A stretch of 64,000 nt of DNA from Catellatospora sp. KI3 (GTDB taxonomy: Bacteria > Actinomycetota > Actinomycetes > Mycobacteriales > Micromonosporaceae), in assembly GCF_029948125.1 (NCBI RefSeq), contig NZ_JASAMB010000013.1, forward strand, positions 62,001 to 126,000, given 5' to 3'. A model generated the notes under the pieces. The model saw only the letters and a program-made list of their open reading frames with translations. It did not search any database and was not told the DNA's origin. Shown piece by piece: positions 43,201 to 50,651 of the stretch. How positions within the stretch are numbered: position 1 is the first letter of the stretch; each line of letters begins with the position of its first letter. The translations under genes were made by a program, and so were the position numbers.

Positions 43201-43952
43201 GCTACGGCACCCTCGCCGACCAGGTCGCCGCGGCGTTCACCAGCCGCTTCGTGGCCGGTGACGGCACCGTGGCCGGCAACACCCAGACCGGGTACGTACT
43301 GGCGCTGGCCTTCGGGCTGCTCCCGGCCAACCTGGTCGGACCGGCGGTGAACAAGCTGGTGGCGAAGGTGGCCGCATCGGGCGGGCACCTGACCGTCGGG
43401 TTCCTGGGCGTGGAGAACCTGCTGCCGGTGCTGGCCGACAACGGCCGGGCCGACATCGCGTACCAGATCCTGCTGCAGACGTCGTACCCCGGCTGGGGGT
43501 ACATGCTCGGGCGGGGCGCGACCACGATCTGGGAGCGCTGGGACGGCATCCGCACCGACGGCAGCTTCCAGGACGTCGGGATGAACTCGTTCAACCACTA
43601 CGGGCTCGGGTCGGCCGGCGACTTCCTCTACCGGCAGGTCGGCGGGCTCGGCCCGGCGAGCCCGGGGTACCAGTCGCTGCTGGTGGCGCCGCGTCCCGGC
43701 GGCGGGCTGAGCTCGGCGAAGTCGGCGTACGAGACGCCGTACGGCCAGGCGGTCAGCGACTGGACCAGCAGCGGCGGCACGTTCACCCTCCGGGTCACCG
43801 TGCCCGCGGGTGTGACGGCGCTGGTCAAGGTCCCCGCGACGTCGGCGGCCGTGGTGAGCGCCCCGGCCCAGGCGGTGCCCTTCGGCTACGGCTCCGGCGC
43901 GGCGTCCTACTACCTGCCCTCGGGCAGCTACACCTTCACCGCACCCGCCTGA
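40239..43952 (+). CDS. Secreted GH78 alpha-L-rhamnosidase, multidomain
   Basis: The 1,237-residue protein starts at the ATG at 40239 after CAGGAG and has a signal peptide (ATAAFVAISAAVVAWTVP, cleavage near AQA-AT). Two copies of a jelly-roll sugar-binding domain begin WIWYPEGSPAS (~47) and WIWYPEGDPVA (~348), separated by the GH78 N-terminal domain (RLGWKLGASALQQRQGAYQV). The Bac_rhamnosid_N domain and the (alpha/alpha)6 barrel follow, with the catalytic-site block DCPNRDERLGWTGDIASFA at ~830 and MLGRGATTIWERWDG at ~1090. It releases terminal L-rhamnose outside the cell, consistent with the rhamnose uptake genes downstream. Domain duplication at the N-terminus is unusual. Confidence 0.93.
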   Translation: MPHLLMKRHWRWCAAATAAFVAISAAVVAWTVPAQAATPVSVSGAHWIWYPEGSPASSAPAADRYFRKVFTAPSGTISDAQLVITGDDTVDVWLNGTPLAGSPRMIDSWKQALYVDLQAALRPGAANTLAVAARNTTAGPAGMIGRVHVTGATTVDFATDGSWKASQSPAAAWEQPGFNDSGWPAAADLGTYGMAPWNSSVLGPDTAAGSPLSVAGATVERRANPLGVDAAKPRLGWKLGASALQQRQGAYQVIVASTAALAGAGTGDVWDSGRVASTKSVDVQYGGPALASMRGYFWRVRVWDVQGRVGPWSGTQTFETGLLNSAAEWQSVFIGQPGSAVGLNGSTWIWYPEGDPVAGLPPMTRYFRRTFSLSSVPAGGTLVVTGDDTADVWVNGVQVSTSARVTDSWKQAAVIDLAGRLTTGTNAIAIASQNTTQSPTAVIAQLTVPGVSTINTDASWKASQTNPSGWQQAGYNDSAWVAARALTAYGSGPWGANVVVRRGAPLLRKSFTVSKPVASARLLTTALGLHETRLNGAKVGTDVLAPGWTDYNKRLQYKVYDVTGKIVQGSNALGAWLGDGWYSGSIGMAGSQRYGNQPWYSAKLLLTFTDGTSTTVATDGTWRYAQSPITADDLYLGEQYDARKAVAGWDTAGFNDASWAAVAVRSGTLPKLVSQVDPGVTVQRQLTPVSVTQPQPGVWIFDLGQNFAGWNQLRVTGAAGTTVTMRHGEVLNADGTLYTANLRVPGLATDRFTLAGTGAEELFEPRFTVHGYRYVEVTGFPGTPTARAITGQAAWTSGAALGTLTTSNSLINQMQSAIVWGQRSNMLSIPTDCPNRDERLGWTGDIASFAATSTFNVDVTGFLDKFADDLTDAQQSNGAFTDTAPYVCCGAGTAGWGDAGVIVPYTMWQRYGDTQVIEDHFTAMTRWVDYLRSTAAADLIRDQGGYGDWLNVNDDTARNIISTAFFAHSARMVSKMAAATGHTAEASSYGTLADQVAAAFTSRFVAGDGTVAGNTQTGYVLALAFGLLPANLVGPAVNKLVAKVAASGGHLTVGFLGVENLLPVLADNGRADIAYQILLQTSYPGWGYMLGRGATTIWERWDGIRTDGSFQDVGMNSFNHYGLGSAGDFLYRQVGGLGPASPGYQSLLVAPRPGGGLSSAKSAYETPYGQAVSDWTSSGGTFTLRVTVPAGVTALVKVPATSAAVVSAPAQAVPFGYGSGAASYYLPSGSYTFTAPA

Positions 43953-44024
43953 CATCGCGAGTCCGTGCCAACCCGTTGAACCCTGAAACCACCACAAATG
44001 CTTGACCGGGTGCTCGGGCGTTGA

Positions 44025-44069
44025 CGCCGGAGGTCCGATGGCCGCACATTGGCCATCGGACCTCCGGCG
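44025..44069. terminator. 19-base-pair terminator after the rhamnosidase gene
   Basis: Positions 44025-44043 pair perfectly with 44051-44069 around a seven-base loop. It lies between two convergent genes and can serve both. Confidence 0.77.
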
Positions 44070-44095
44070 CCATCAGCGCCAGACATCGGACCGGG

Positions 44096-44824
44096 TCAGC
44101 CGTCGCGGCGGAACAGGGCGGTCCACAGGAACTGCTCGCCGAACCGGGGCGAGTCGGCGGGCTCGTCGCGCATGCGGCGCAGCTCGACCTCGGTCAGGTC
44201 GGCGAAGATCCAGCGCAGTGCCTCCGGGGTGTATGCGACGCCGCCCTGCAGCCCGCCGTGCCGGTAGAGCTCGGCGTCGGGCAGTTCGGAGCCCATCGCC
44301 CCGGCGGCGAAGCAGCTGAGCCCGAAGTGGCCGCCGGGGGCAAGGGCCCGGGTGAGCAGGGCGCGGTAGCTGACGCGGCGGTGCGGCGGCAGGTGGTGGA
44401 AGCAGCCCGAGTCGTAGATGAGGTCGTACGGCCCGGACGGGGCCGTCTGGGCGAACGCGTCGCCGCAGTGGAACGCGATGTCGAGCCCGGCCGCGGCGGC
44501 CCGGTCACGGGCCCAGGAGATCGCGGCGGGGGACAGGTCGACGGCGTCGACCTGGAAGCCCGCGGCGGCCAGGTGCAGTGCGTTGCGACCGGGGCCGCAG
44601 CCGAGGTCCAGGGCGCGGCCGGAAGCGACCAGCCCGCGGTCGAGGTACGACACGAGGTTCTCGTCGGGCTTGTCGGCGAAGAACGGCACGGGCCGGTCGC
44701 GGTCCGCGTAGAAGCCGTCCCACCAGTCGGCGCCGCCGCCGGGCGTCCACCGGTCGGCACCGGGTGCGAGCAGCCCGTCCAGCAGCCGCAGCACGTCCTC
44801 GACGTCGCGGATGTCGCGGTTCAT
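44096..44824 (-). CDS. Class I SAM-dependent methyltransferase
   Basis: The 242-residue protein has the SAM-binding motif I LDLGCGPGRNALHLA, acidic motif II AVDLSP, motif III HCGDAF and YDLIYDSGCFHHLPPH. The fold is that of small-molecule methyltransferases, such as TehB/thiopurine-like families. The substrate is not indicated by context. It is a single-gene unit with a shared terminator downstream. Confidence 0.87.
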   Translation of the reverse strand: MNRDIRDVEDVLRLLDGLLAPGADRWTPGGGADWWDGFYADRDRPVPFFADKPDENLVSYLDRGLVASGRALDLGCGPGRNALHLAAAGFQVDAVDLSPAAISWARDRAAAAGLDIAFHCGDAFAQTAPSGPYDLIYDSGCFHHLPPHRRVSYRALLTRALAPGGHFGLSCFAAGAMGSELPDAELYRHGGLQGGVAYTPEALRWIFADLTEVELRRMRDEPADSPRFGEQFLWTALFRRDG

Positions 44825-44851
44825 CCGGCCTCCTTCCGCCGGTTCAGCTTA

Positions 44852-45079
44852 GTGAGCCTGCCTGGATCCCGTGGCCCCTACATCGACTCGTGTCCCTTGC
44901 CGGTGACGCTCCCCACCGGGTAGGCCGACTACGGGCGCCCCTGCTATCCGCTGATGATCGCAACGCGGATCGTCGACCGACCGTACGGGTTCTGCACGGC
45001 CGGGTACGCCGAGGGCTTCCTGCGCGACTGGTGGGACCAGCGGCGTGACCCCCGGGCGGGGTTCGGGCGGAGCGCGTGA
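44852..45079 (+). pseudogene. Possible decayed coding fragment interrupted by TAG
   Basis: One frame from 44852 reads SLPGSRGPYIDSCPLPVTLP, then TAG at 44921, then ADYGRPCYPLMIATRI and a segment containing YGFCTAGYAEGFLRDWWD to a TGA at 45077. The part after the TAG has convincing protein character (Cys, Tyr, Trp in ordered context). It could also be translated as a 41-residue peptide from the ATG at 44954. The family is not recognised. Confidence 0.35.
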
Positions 45080-45160
45080 TCAGGCGTTGAGCGCGAGAAG
45101 TCGCCACCTGGTCTCGACCGGTAGGGTCCGGGGAAGTCGCCGAGTCGTCGGGAGTACGTC

Positions 45161-45532
45161 ATGTCGTCCCTGTTCAGTGGACCGGTACTGGGTATTCGTG
45201 TGCGTCTTTCGCCCAGCACCGGGGCGCGGCCGGTCTATGCCGAGATCGTGGTCGACATCGAGCAGCTTGAGGGCAGGACGACCGGGTTCGAGTTCGTCAG
45301 CCTGGCCCACCCGCTTCGTGCCGAGTTCGCTGCCGCGGTCGCGGCCGGCCTTCGCGATGAACTGAACAGCCAGGTGGCAAGCAGCGGCGTGCCGTCGGCC
45401 TTCGCGGGCGCGGGAGTCCGGGCCACGCTCACCAGCGCCAGGTCGCACGATGCCGACTCGAGTGTTTCAGCGTTTTCGGCAGCGGGACGCTTGGCCGTCC
45501 GAGCTGCCATTGAACGCCGACAAAGGAGCTGA
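45161..45532 (+). CDS. Free-standing protein resembling elongation factor G domain IV
   Basis: The 123-residue protein matches the order of EF-G/EF-2 domain IV: YAEIVVDIEQLEG (compare YGHVVIDxxPLE), TGFEFVSLAHPLRAEFAAAVAAGLRD (compare GxEFxNxIxGGVIPxEYxPAVxxGIxE) and ATLTSARSHDADSSVSAFSAAGRLA (compare FGSYHDVDSSExAFKxAxxxA). It lacks the GTPase and other EF-G domains. Domain IV of EF-G mimics a tRNA anticodon stem and enters the ribosomal A site, so a ribosome-linked or resistance-like role is conceivable but unproven. The ATG follows GGGAG by seven bases. Confidence 0.65.
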   Translation: MSSLFSGPVLGIRVRLSPSTGARPVYAEIVVDIEQLEGRTTGFEFVSLAHPLRAEFAAAVAAGLRDELNSQVASSGVPSAFAGAGVRATLTSARSHDADSSVSAFSAAGRLAVRAAIERRQRS

Positions 45533-45643
45533 CGTCAGGGGTAAGCAAGTCAGGGCCGTTGCCGCCCGCTACGAAAAGCGAGTTCATGTACCGGGCAGCC
45601 GTCGACGAAGTCGGCCGGCATCCGCGACGTGCCGCCTGATCCG

Positions 45644-46141
45644 CTACAGCGCCGCGCAGTAGCGGATCAGCTCCACACCGAGGTTCTGGTACGCCGACGT
45701 CGCCATGGCGTCGACGGCGCCCTGCACCGACGTCCCCTTCGCCAGCAGCTGCCGCACGGCGGCCAGCTCGTCGGCCAGCCGCTCCTTGAGCTTGGGGTCC
45801 ACCGGCTTGGCCTCGGCGGCGGTCAGTGTGGCCGAGTAGCCGGACAGCCGCTCGCGCCAGGCGGTCAGCGCCGCCTTCGCCTTGCCCTTGTCGCGGCGGG
45901 CGGCTTCCAGCTCGCCCAGCACCTTCGGATCCTGGCTCAGCTTGTAGGCGGCGAAGGTATCGGTGCAGGCCGTGCTGGTCAGGCGCGCCATCTGTCGGGC
46001 TTCGGCCGAGACCGTGCTGCTGGGGCGGGGTGAGGGGGCGCCCGTCAGGCCCGGCGCGGACGCGGTGCCGGTCGGCTCCGAGCAGGCCGCCAGGGACAGG
46101 GCCGCCGCCGCGGTGACGGCCAGGACGATGATGCGACGCAA
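45644..46141 (-). CDS. Lipoprotein with a helical mature domain
   Basis: The 165-residue protein has a lipoprotein signal ending in the lipobox LAAC (Cys20), a Ser/Pro/Thr linker, and a helical domain of ~115 residues with cysteines in TACTDTF and IRYCAAL that could pair. Predicted helices include KVLGELEAARRDKGKAKAAL and LKERLADELAAVRQLLAKG. No family is recognised. It should be anchored on the outer face of the membrane. Confidence 0.8.
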   Translation of the reverse strand: MRRIIVLAVTAAAALSLAACSEPTGTASAPGLTGAPSPRPSSTVSAEARQMARLTSTACTDTFAAYKLSQDPKVLGELEAARRDKGKAKAALTAWRERLSGYSATLTAAEAKPVDPKLKERLADELAAVRQLLAKGTSVQGAVDAMATSAYQNLGVELIRYCAAL

Positions 46142-46314
46142 CAGGGCTCCCGTGCCAGGTGATGATCGACGTCGAGTGGCTCACATTCTGCGCGGCGCCG
46201 CCCGGCACCGCAACGCCCGGATCTTCGAGGCATCGTCCTGGCTCGGAGGTGGGTTGAGACAGCGGGTTGGCGGCTGACGCCACCAACCCGCAGCGCAGGA
46301 GGCCTGACCAGCGA

Positions 46315-46345
46315 CTACGATCCGCCAGCCCACAGTGGATCGTAG
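46315..46345 (-). terminator. Terminator hairpin after the epoxide hydrolase-like gene
   Basis: CTACGATCC and GGATCGTAG form a nine-base-pair stem with a 13-base loop, ~20 bases past the stop of the leftward gene. A second inverted repeat, GCGGGTTGG/CCAACCCGC at 46262-46291, lies just beyond it. Confidence 0.6.
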
Positions 46346-46366
46346 AGCGGACGTCGTGCCGGAATG

Positions 46367-47305
46367 CTAGGCGGCATCCCGCTGGTCCAGCCACTTCAGC
46401 ATCGCCTCGGTGGTCTCCTGCGGCATCTCCTGCTGGATCCAATGACCGCAGTCCAGGCTGACCACTTCCACATCCGGTACGAACTCCGACAGTCTTTCAG
46501 CCTTCGCGACCATGTCGCGGTCGCCGTAGATCATGAGGGCGGGCTTGCGGATGATCGGGTCCACGTCAGCCAGCAGGCGCCAGTTGCGGTCCAGGTTCCG
46601 GTACCAGTTGATACCGCCCGTGAACCCAGTCGATGCGAAGGCCGAGACGAAGACGGCCAGTTCGCTGTCGCTCATGACGGGGTCACCGAGCGGGGCCTGC
46701 GCTCTGGCCAGGTTGATGAACGCATTACCCGGCTGAGGCTCCGCGAGGGGCACGTTCTTCCGGTACAGGTTCCGCAGGAACTGGGCCGTGTTCTCGGCGA
46801 GCACGGCGTCGGCGACGCCCGGCTGCCGGTTGAAGTGGACGAAGTAGAAGTCGGCGCCGAGCACGGCCTCCATGAACTCGATCCAGGGCACCTCTCCGCG
46901 CTCCTGGTAGGGCACGCTCAGCGCTACCACCGCGTTGACCCGGTCCGGGTGCAGCAGGGCCAGGCCCCAGACGACGAACGCGCCCCAGTCATGGCCGACG
47001 AAGACGGCGTCCTCGTAGCCGTAGTGATCGAGGAGGGCGACCAGGTCACCCGACAGGTGCTCGATGTCGTAGTCCGTCACTTCGGCGGGGCGGGACGAGC
47101 CGCCGTAACCCCGCTGGTTCGGGACGATGACGTGGTAGCCCGCCGCGGCCAGGGCCGGCACCTGGTAGCGCCAGGAGAAGGCGTGCTCCGGCCAGCCGTG
47201 GCAGAGCACGACGGGCCTTCCGGCATTCTCTCGGCCCGCTTCGAAGACTTCGAGGTCCACACCGTTGACCGAAATGAGGGTGGGCTCGGGAAAATCGATC
47301 GTCAT
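46367..47305 (-). CDS. Alpha/beta hydrolase (epoxide hydrolase-like)
   Basis: The 312-residue protein starts at the ATG at 47303-47305. It has the oxyanion motif LCHGWPEHAFSWRYQ, the nucleophile elbow VFVGHDWGAFV (Asp as nucleophile, as in epoxide hydrolases and dehalogenases), a cap with two Tyr candidates, the acid in IYGDRDMVA and the catalytic His in DCGHWIQQEMPQ. An Asp nucleophile with the HGWP motif favours epoxide hydrolase over esterase. It faces a WYL-domain regulator gene across a 64-base gap, which probably controls it. Confidence 0.9.
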   Translation of the reverse strand: MTIDFPEPTLISVNGVDLEVFEAGRENAGRPVVLCHGWPEHAFSWRYQVPALAAAGYHVIVPNQRGYGGSSRPAEVTDYDIEHLSGDLVALLDHYGYEDAVFVGHDWGAFVVWGLALLHPDRVNAVVALSVPYQERGEVPWIEFMEAVLGADFYFVHFNRQPGVADAVLAENTAQFLRNLYRKNVPLAEPQPGNAFINLARAQAPLGDPVMSDSELAVFVSAFASTGFTGGINWYRNLDRNWRLLADVDPIIRKPALMIYGDRDMVAKAERLSEFVPDVEVVSLDCGHWIQQEMPQETTEAMLKWLDQRDAA

Positions 47306-47369
47306 GTCGGCATCGTGCCGACGAATACCGGTCACCTCCTGACCGGTTTCGTGTGCGAGTGTTGCCGGT

Positions 47370-48350
47370 GTGCGAGCCGACCGGTTGATGGCCATCCTCC
47401 TCCTGCTGCAGCACCGCGAGCAGGTCACCGCGGCGGAGGTAGCCCGGGAGTTGGAGATCTCCGAGCGCACCGCCCGCCGCGACCTCGACGCCCTGGGCAT
47501 GGCCGGCGTGCCGGTGTACTCCGTGCAGGGCCGGGGCGGCGGCTGGCGCCTCCTGGGCGGCGCCCGCACCGACCTGTCCGGGTTGACCGCGGGTGAGGCC
47601 CGCGCCCTGTTCCTGGTCGCGGGCCCTGCCGCGGCTGTCACGCCGGCCGTGAGAGCGGCGCTGCGCAAGCTCGTCCGTGCCCTGCCGGAGCCGTTCCGGT
47701 TGCAGGCCGAGGCGGCGGCGTCGTCGCTCGTCCTGGACCCGCAGCGGTGGGGGTCGAGCCGTGTCGAGCCCCGACCGCCTCGCTTCCTCGACGACCTTCA
47801 GGACGCGGTGATCCGCGGCGTCCAGGTCCGGCTCGGCTATGTCGACCGCGAAGGCAGCCAAACCGAGCGAACCGTCCACCCGCTGGGCATCGTCGCCAAA
47901 GGTCCGTCGTGGTACCTCGTCTCCAGCACCGAGGCCGGAAGGCGGACCTTCCGGGTCGACCGCGTGTCGTCCGTCGACCCGACCGGCGATCCCGTGGACC
48001 GGCCCGATGACTTCGACCTTGCCGAGAGCTGGCGGGAGATCGCGGACGAGGTCGACCGCATGCGAACACCCGTCGAGGCCCGGGCGGTGTGCGCACCCCA
48101 CGCGGTGGGCGTGCTCCGGATGGGGTTCGGCGGTCGGCTCGTGGTGGGAGGTGCCACGGCCGACGGCCGCATCGACGTCGTGATCCGCGGCAACGACGAG
48201 TACAAGCTCGCCGGCGAGCTTGCCGGGCTGGTCGACTGGATCGAGGTGACCGGTCCTCCGGCTGTGCGAGACCACCTGGCCTCGATCGGCGGCACGCTCG
48301 TCGAGCGATACGGCTCAGACCGGCACGGACGTGGTACGGCAGAACGATGA
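47370..48350 (+). CDS. WYL-domain transcriptional regulator (YafY type)
   Basis: The 326-residue protein has an N-terminal HTH_11/DeoR-like helix-turn-helix (VTAAEVARELEISERTARRDL) with its wing (VYSVQGRGGGWRL), and a WYL domain (LGIVAKGPSWYLVSSTEAGRRTFRVDRV) followed by the WCX segment. WYL proteins sense ligands such as nucleic acids or small molecules. The GTG at 47370 is the likely start; the 64-base divergent gap to the hydrolase gene suggests that gene as a target. Confidence 0.9.
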   Translation: MRADRLMAILLLLQHREQVTAAEVARELEISERTARRDLDALGMAGVPVYSVQGRGGGWRLLGGARTDLSGLTAGEARALFLVAGPAAAVTPAVRAALRKLVRALPEPFRLQAEAAASSLVLDPQRWGSSRVEPRPPRFLDDLQDAVIRGVQVRLGYVDREGSQTERTVHPLGIVAKGPSWYLVSSTEAGRRTFRVDRVSSVDPTGDPVDRPDDFDLAESWREIADEVDRMRTPVEARAVCAPHAVGVLRMGFGGRLVVGGATADGRIDVVIRGNDEYKLAGELAGLVDWIEVTGPPAVRDHLASIGGTLVERYGSDRHGRGTAER

Positions 48351-48508
48351 CCGAGGTCCTCAGGCACGACATCGATGGTCTTCGGGCAGTTGGTCGGAGG
48401 CCAGGCCGACGCACACTCACGATCAGCAGGTGTCTCCGGTTCTCAAGAACGTCAGCCACCCGAGACGCGACGAGTGGTTCCCGAATTGACTGGCGTCGGT
48501 GGAGGCGA

Positions 48509-48643
48509 TCAGTTCTTGCGCGTCACCATCCACAGAACCCAGACAACGATCGCCAGCAGCATCAGGCCGAGGCACACGATGTCGAACACGCTGGCGGGCT
48601 CAAGACTCCACGGTGGTACGAACTCGGCCGGTATCCGCGACAT
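48509..48643 (-). CDS. 44-residue single-helix membrane protein
   Basis: The frame from the ATG at 48641-48643 encodes a Pro/Trp-containing N-terminus (MSRIPAEFVPPWSLEPASV), one long hydrophobic helix (FDIVCLGLMLLAIVVWVLWM) and a basic end (VTRKN). The topology follows the positive-inside rule with the C-terminus in the cytoplasm. Small membrane proteins of this type are often missed. The function is unknown. Confidence 0.6.
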   Translation of the reverse strand: MSRIPAEFVPPWSLEPASVFDIVCLGLMLLAIVVWVLWMVTRKN

Positions 48644-48985
48644 TGCCGCATTATCGTCGCCGCCGCCTTGAACCGCCCATCCTGGAGGGCCATCGCAGAG
48701 CCCATCGGCGGTCCACCCGGCCGCTTCCACCGAAGCCGATCGAGGAACTCGCCCTCTCCGCCGTTGCGTCCAGGTTCGTCGGAAACCAAACGGTGTCGAG
48801 CGTATCCATCACCCGATGATGTGAACCCTGCCCGCAAATCGACCACGCCCTTTGCCGCCGAGGCCGCGAACGGGTCGGCTGGAACGGGCGACGTCGGTGC
48901 GGATCCGGTCGGCGAGCGTTTCGGGCAGGCCGACCGGGTCTCGACGGTCTTCCGGCGGTCGTCTCGGGCGATGCTGGATGCGCTC
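48644..48985. other. About 340 bases without a supported gene
   Basis: This lies between the stop of the isomerase gene and the start of the small membrane protein gene, both leftward. Frames here are short or Arg/Pro-rich. No strong hairpin was found by eye. Confidence 0.4.
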
Positions 48986-50419
48986 TCAGACGACGGTGAT
49001 GGGCAGGTCGAGCAGTTCGGCGACCGCGCGCAGTTCGGCGACGCGGTGGCCGGTGCCCAGCGCCCAGTGGTGGGCGATGCCGCTGGCCGACCAGTCGTCG
49101 GTCCACTCGCCCGGGTCGCGGCCGAAGTCGATCCGCGACGACGTGTTGCCGATGGCCAGCAGGGGACCTGGCACCGCCCGGCCCTCAGAGGCGACCAGCG
49201 AGAACCGCCCGTACCGGTCCTGCGCCAGCCCGCACAGCGTCACCGGCCCGTGGCTGACGTCGAACTCGACCGACACGCCCCAGCCGCGCTTGCCGTGGAA
49301 GACGCCCAGCCCGCGCAGCATCGGCTTGCCCGAGCTGATCGCCAGGTGCGCGGGGCCGTCGTGGCCCATCTCCACCACGTTGTCGGTGAAGTTGAGCGCC
49401 TGCAGCTCGGTGAACGAGCCGCCCGCGCCCAGGCGGTCCATGAGCAGCATCGCCAGCGACGTACGCAGCTCGAACTCGCCGCAGGCGGGGATGCCGCGCG
49501 CGGTGAGCAGCGAGGCGCCGAGGATCAGCCCGGCCCCGACGCGTTCGTGCGTCTCGCCGTCCAGGCCGCGGTGGTAGTAGGCCAGGGAGTCCAGCTGGAA
49601 GTCCTCGACCAGGCGGTCCAGCGCCACCGACACGGTCGCGGCCCAGCGGAAGTCGTCGTCGGCGACGGTGCCGTCGAGCTGGAACACCTCCCGGGCCAGG
49701 TCCATCCGGGCCAGGGTCTCGTCCTCGGTGACCTTCTCGGTCCGTACCCGCAGATCGTCGATCTCCAGAATTTCGACGTGCCCGCCGAGCTGGGCCGAGA
49801 CCAGGGTCGGGTCGGTCGACACGTCCATCATGCCGGGGTAGAGGTGGCCGAGCAGCCCGTGCCGGCCGTGCCGGAACGCCGCCCGCACGCCCGCCGCCTT
49901 GATCCAGCGCTCGATGCGCAGCCAGGCCGCGTCTGATTCGAGGTATCCGGAGACCGAGCGCACGTCGATGCCGCAGCGGCGGAACGCGTTGGTCATCTCC
50001 GGCAGGGGACAGGCGCCGCAGTAGGCCAGCCACGCGCCGGTGTCGAAGGTGGCATGGTCCATCGCCTCGGTGGGCTGCAGGTTCAGCAGCAGCACCGGGG
50101 CGCCGGTGCGCTGGGCCACGGGCACGAGCATGTTGGCGGTCATGTACGTGGTGAGGAAGCCGATCACGAGGTCGCAGTCGGCCCGCCGCAGGGTCTCGGC
50201 AGCTGCCGCACCGTCCTGCGGATCCGAGATGAACCCGGCGTCGATCACCTCGCAGTCCAGCCGCGACAGCCGCTGCGCCACCCGCCGGGCGGACTCCTGC
50301 AGCTGCGGCAGCAGCCCCGGGAACTGGGGCCAGTACGCGCCGAGGCCGCCCGAGACCAGGCCGACGCGGGTCTTGCGGGGGGCGATCCGGGTGAGGCCGG
50401 AGTGCGGCTCGGTCAGCAT
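48986..50419 (-). CDS. L-arabinose/L-fucose isomerase-family protein
   Basis: The 477-residue protein matches the AraA/FucI isomerase superfamily. The N-terminal Rossmann part begins TRVGLVSGGLGAYWPQFPGL and includes DLVIGFLTTYMTANMLVPVA. The catalytic region has GEFELRTSLAMLLMDRLG, FTELQALNFTDNVVEMGHDGPAHLAI and a C-terminal barrel. Such enzymes interconvert aldoses and ketoses in the cytoplasm, with Mn2+. A variant of the regulon operator lies in its leader, tying it to the plant-polysaccharide genes. The exact sugar is not deducible; homologues lacking proven isomerase activity are also known. The ATG at 50419 follows AGGAG. Confidence 0.85.
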   Translation of the reverse strand: MLTEPHSGLTRIAPRKTRVGLVSGGLGAYWPQFPGLLPQLQESARRVAQRLSRLDCEVIDAGFISDPQDGAAAAETLRRADCDLVIGFLTTYMTANMLVPVAQRTGAPVLLLNLQPTEAMDHATFDTGAWLAYCGACPLPEMTNAFRRCGIDVRSVSGYLESDAAWLRIERWIKAAGVRAAFRHGRHGLLGHLYPGMMDVSTDPTLVSAQLGGHVEILEIDDLRVRTEKVTEDETLARMDLAREVFQLDGTVADDDFRWAATVSVALDRLVEDFQLDSLAYYHRGLDGETHERVGAGLILGASLLTARGIPACGEFELRTSLAMLLMDRLGAGGSFTELQALNFTDNVVEMGHDGPAHLAISSGKPMLRGLGVFHGKRGWGVSVEFDVSHGPVTLCGLAQDRYGRFSLVASEGRAVPGPLLAIGNTSSRIDFGRDPGEWTDDWSASGIAHHWALGTGHRVAELRAVAELLDLPITVV

Positions 50420-50438
50420 GCTGGCTCCTGACGCAGCT

Positions 50439-50493
50439 TTGAAATGTTTCAAGTTTGAGCCACGACGGTAGGGCGACGCGACTGTCCTGTCAA
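50439..50493 (-). promoter_or_regulatory. Promoter with downstream LacI-type operator for the isomerase gene
   Basis: On the minus strand TTGACA (50488-50493) and TACCGT (50465-50470) are spaced by 17 bases. TTGAAACATTTCAA follows at 50439-50452, a variant of the palindrome with one central base changed. Its centre is ~20 bases past the -10 box. Confidence 0.8.
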
Positions 50494-50544
50494 GAACATC
50501 CTTCGGATATCCGGCGCGACGATCCGGGTTGTGAGCCTGTGGCC

Positions 50545-50601
50545 TTGACCCGTTCACGTTTTCGACCTTAGGCTGAAAACATTCGCTCCTGAAACGTTTC
50601 A
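50545..50601 (+). promoter_or_regulatory. Promoter with downstream LacI-type operator for the GH43 pair
   Basis: TTGACC (50545-50550) and TTAGGC (50568-50573), or TAGGCT one base on, are spaced by 17-18 bases. TGAAACGTTTCA lies at 50590-50601. This unit is divergent from the isomerase promoter, ~50 bases away. Confidence 0.78.
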
Positions 50602-50651
50602 ATAACTGCATGTGCTCTTGTGGCCGTCCCACCACATCGAAGGAGTACCCC

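Noticed and set aside
41550-43997. 815-codon minus-strand frame opposite the rhamnosidase
   Set aside because: The plus strand encodes clear GH78 catalytic motifs; the minus frame is low-complexity Gly/Arg/Val sequence.
45540-45643. Minus-strand frame with a segment RYMNSLFVAGGNGPDLL as a gene remnant
   Set aside because: Short, without a start or ribosome site, and the motif is not recognisable.
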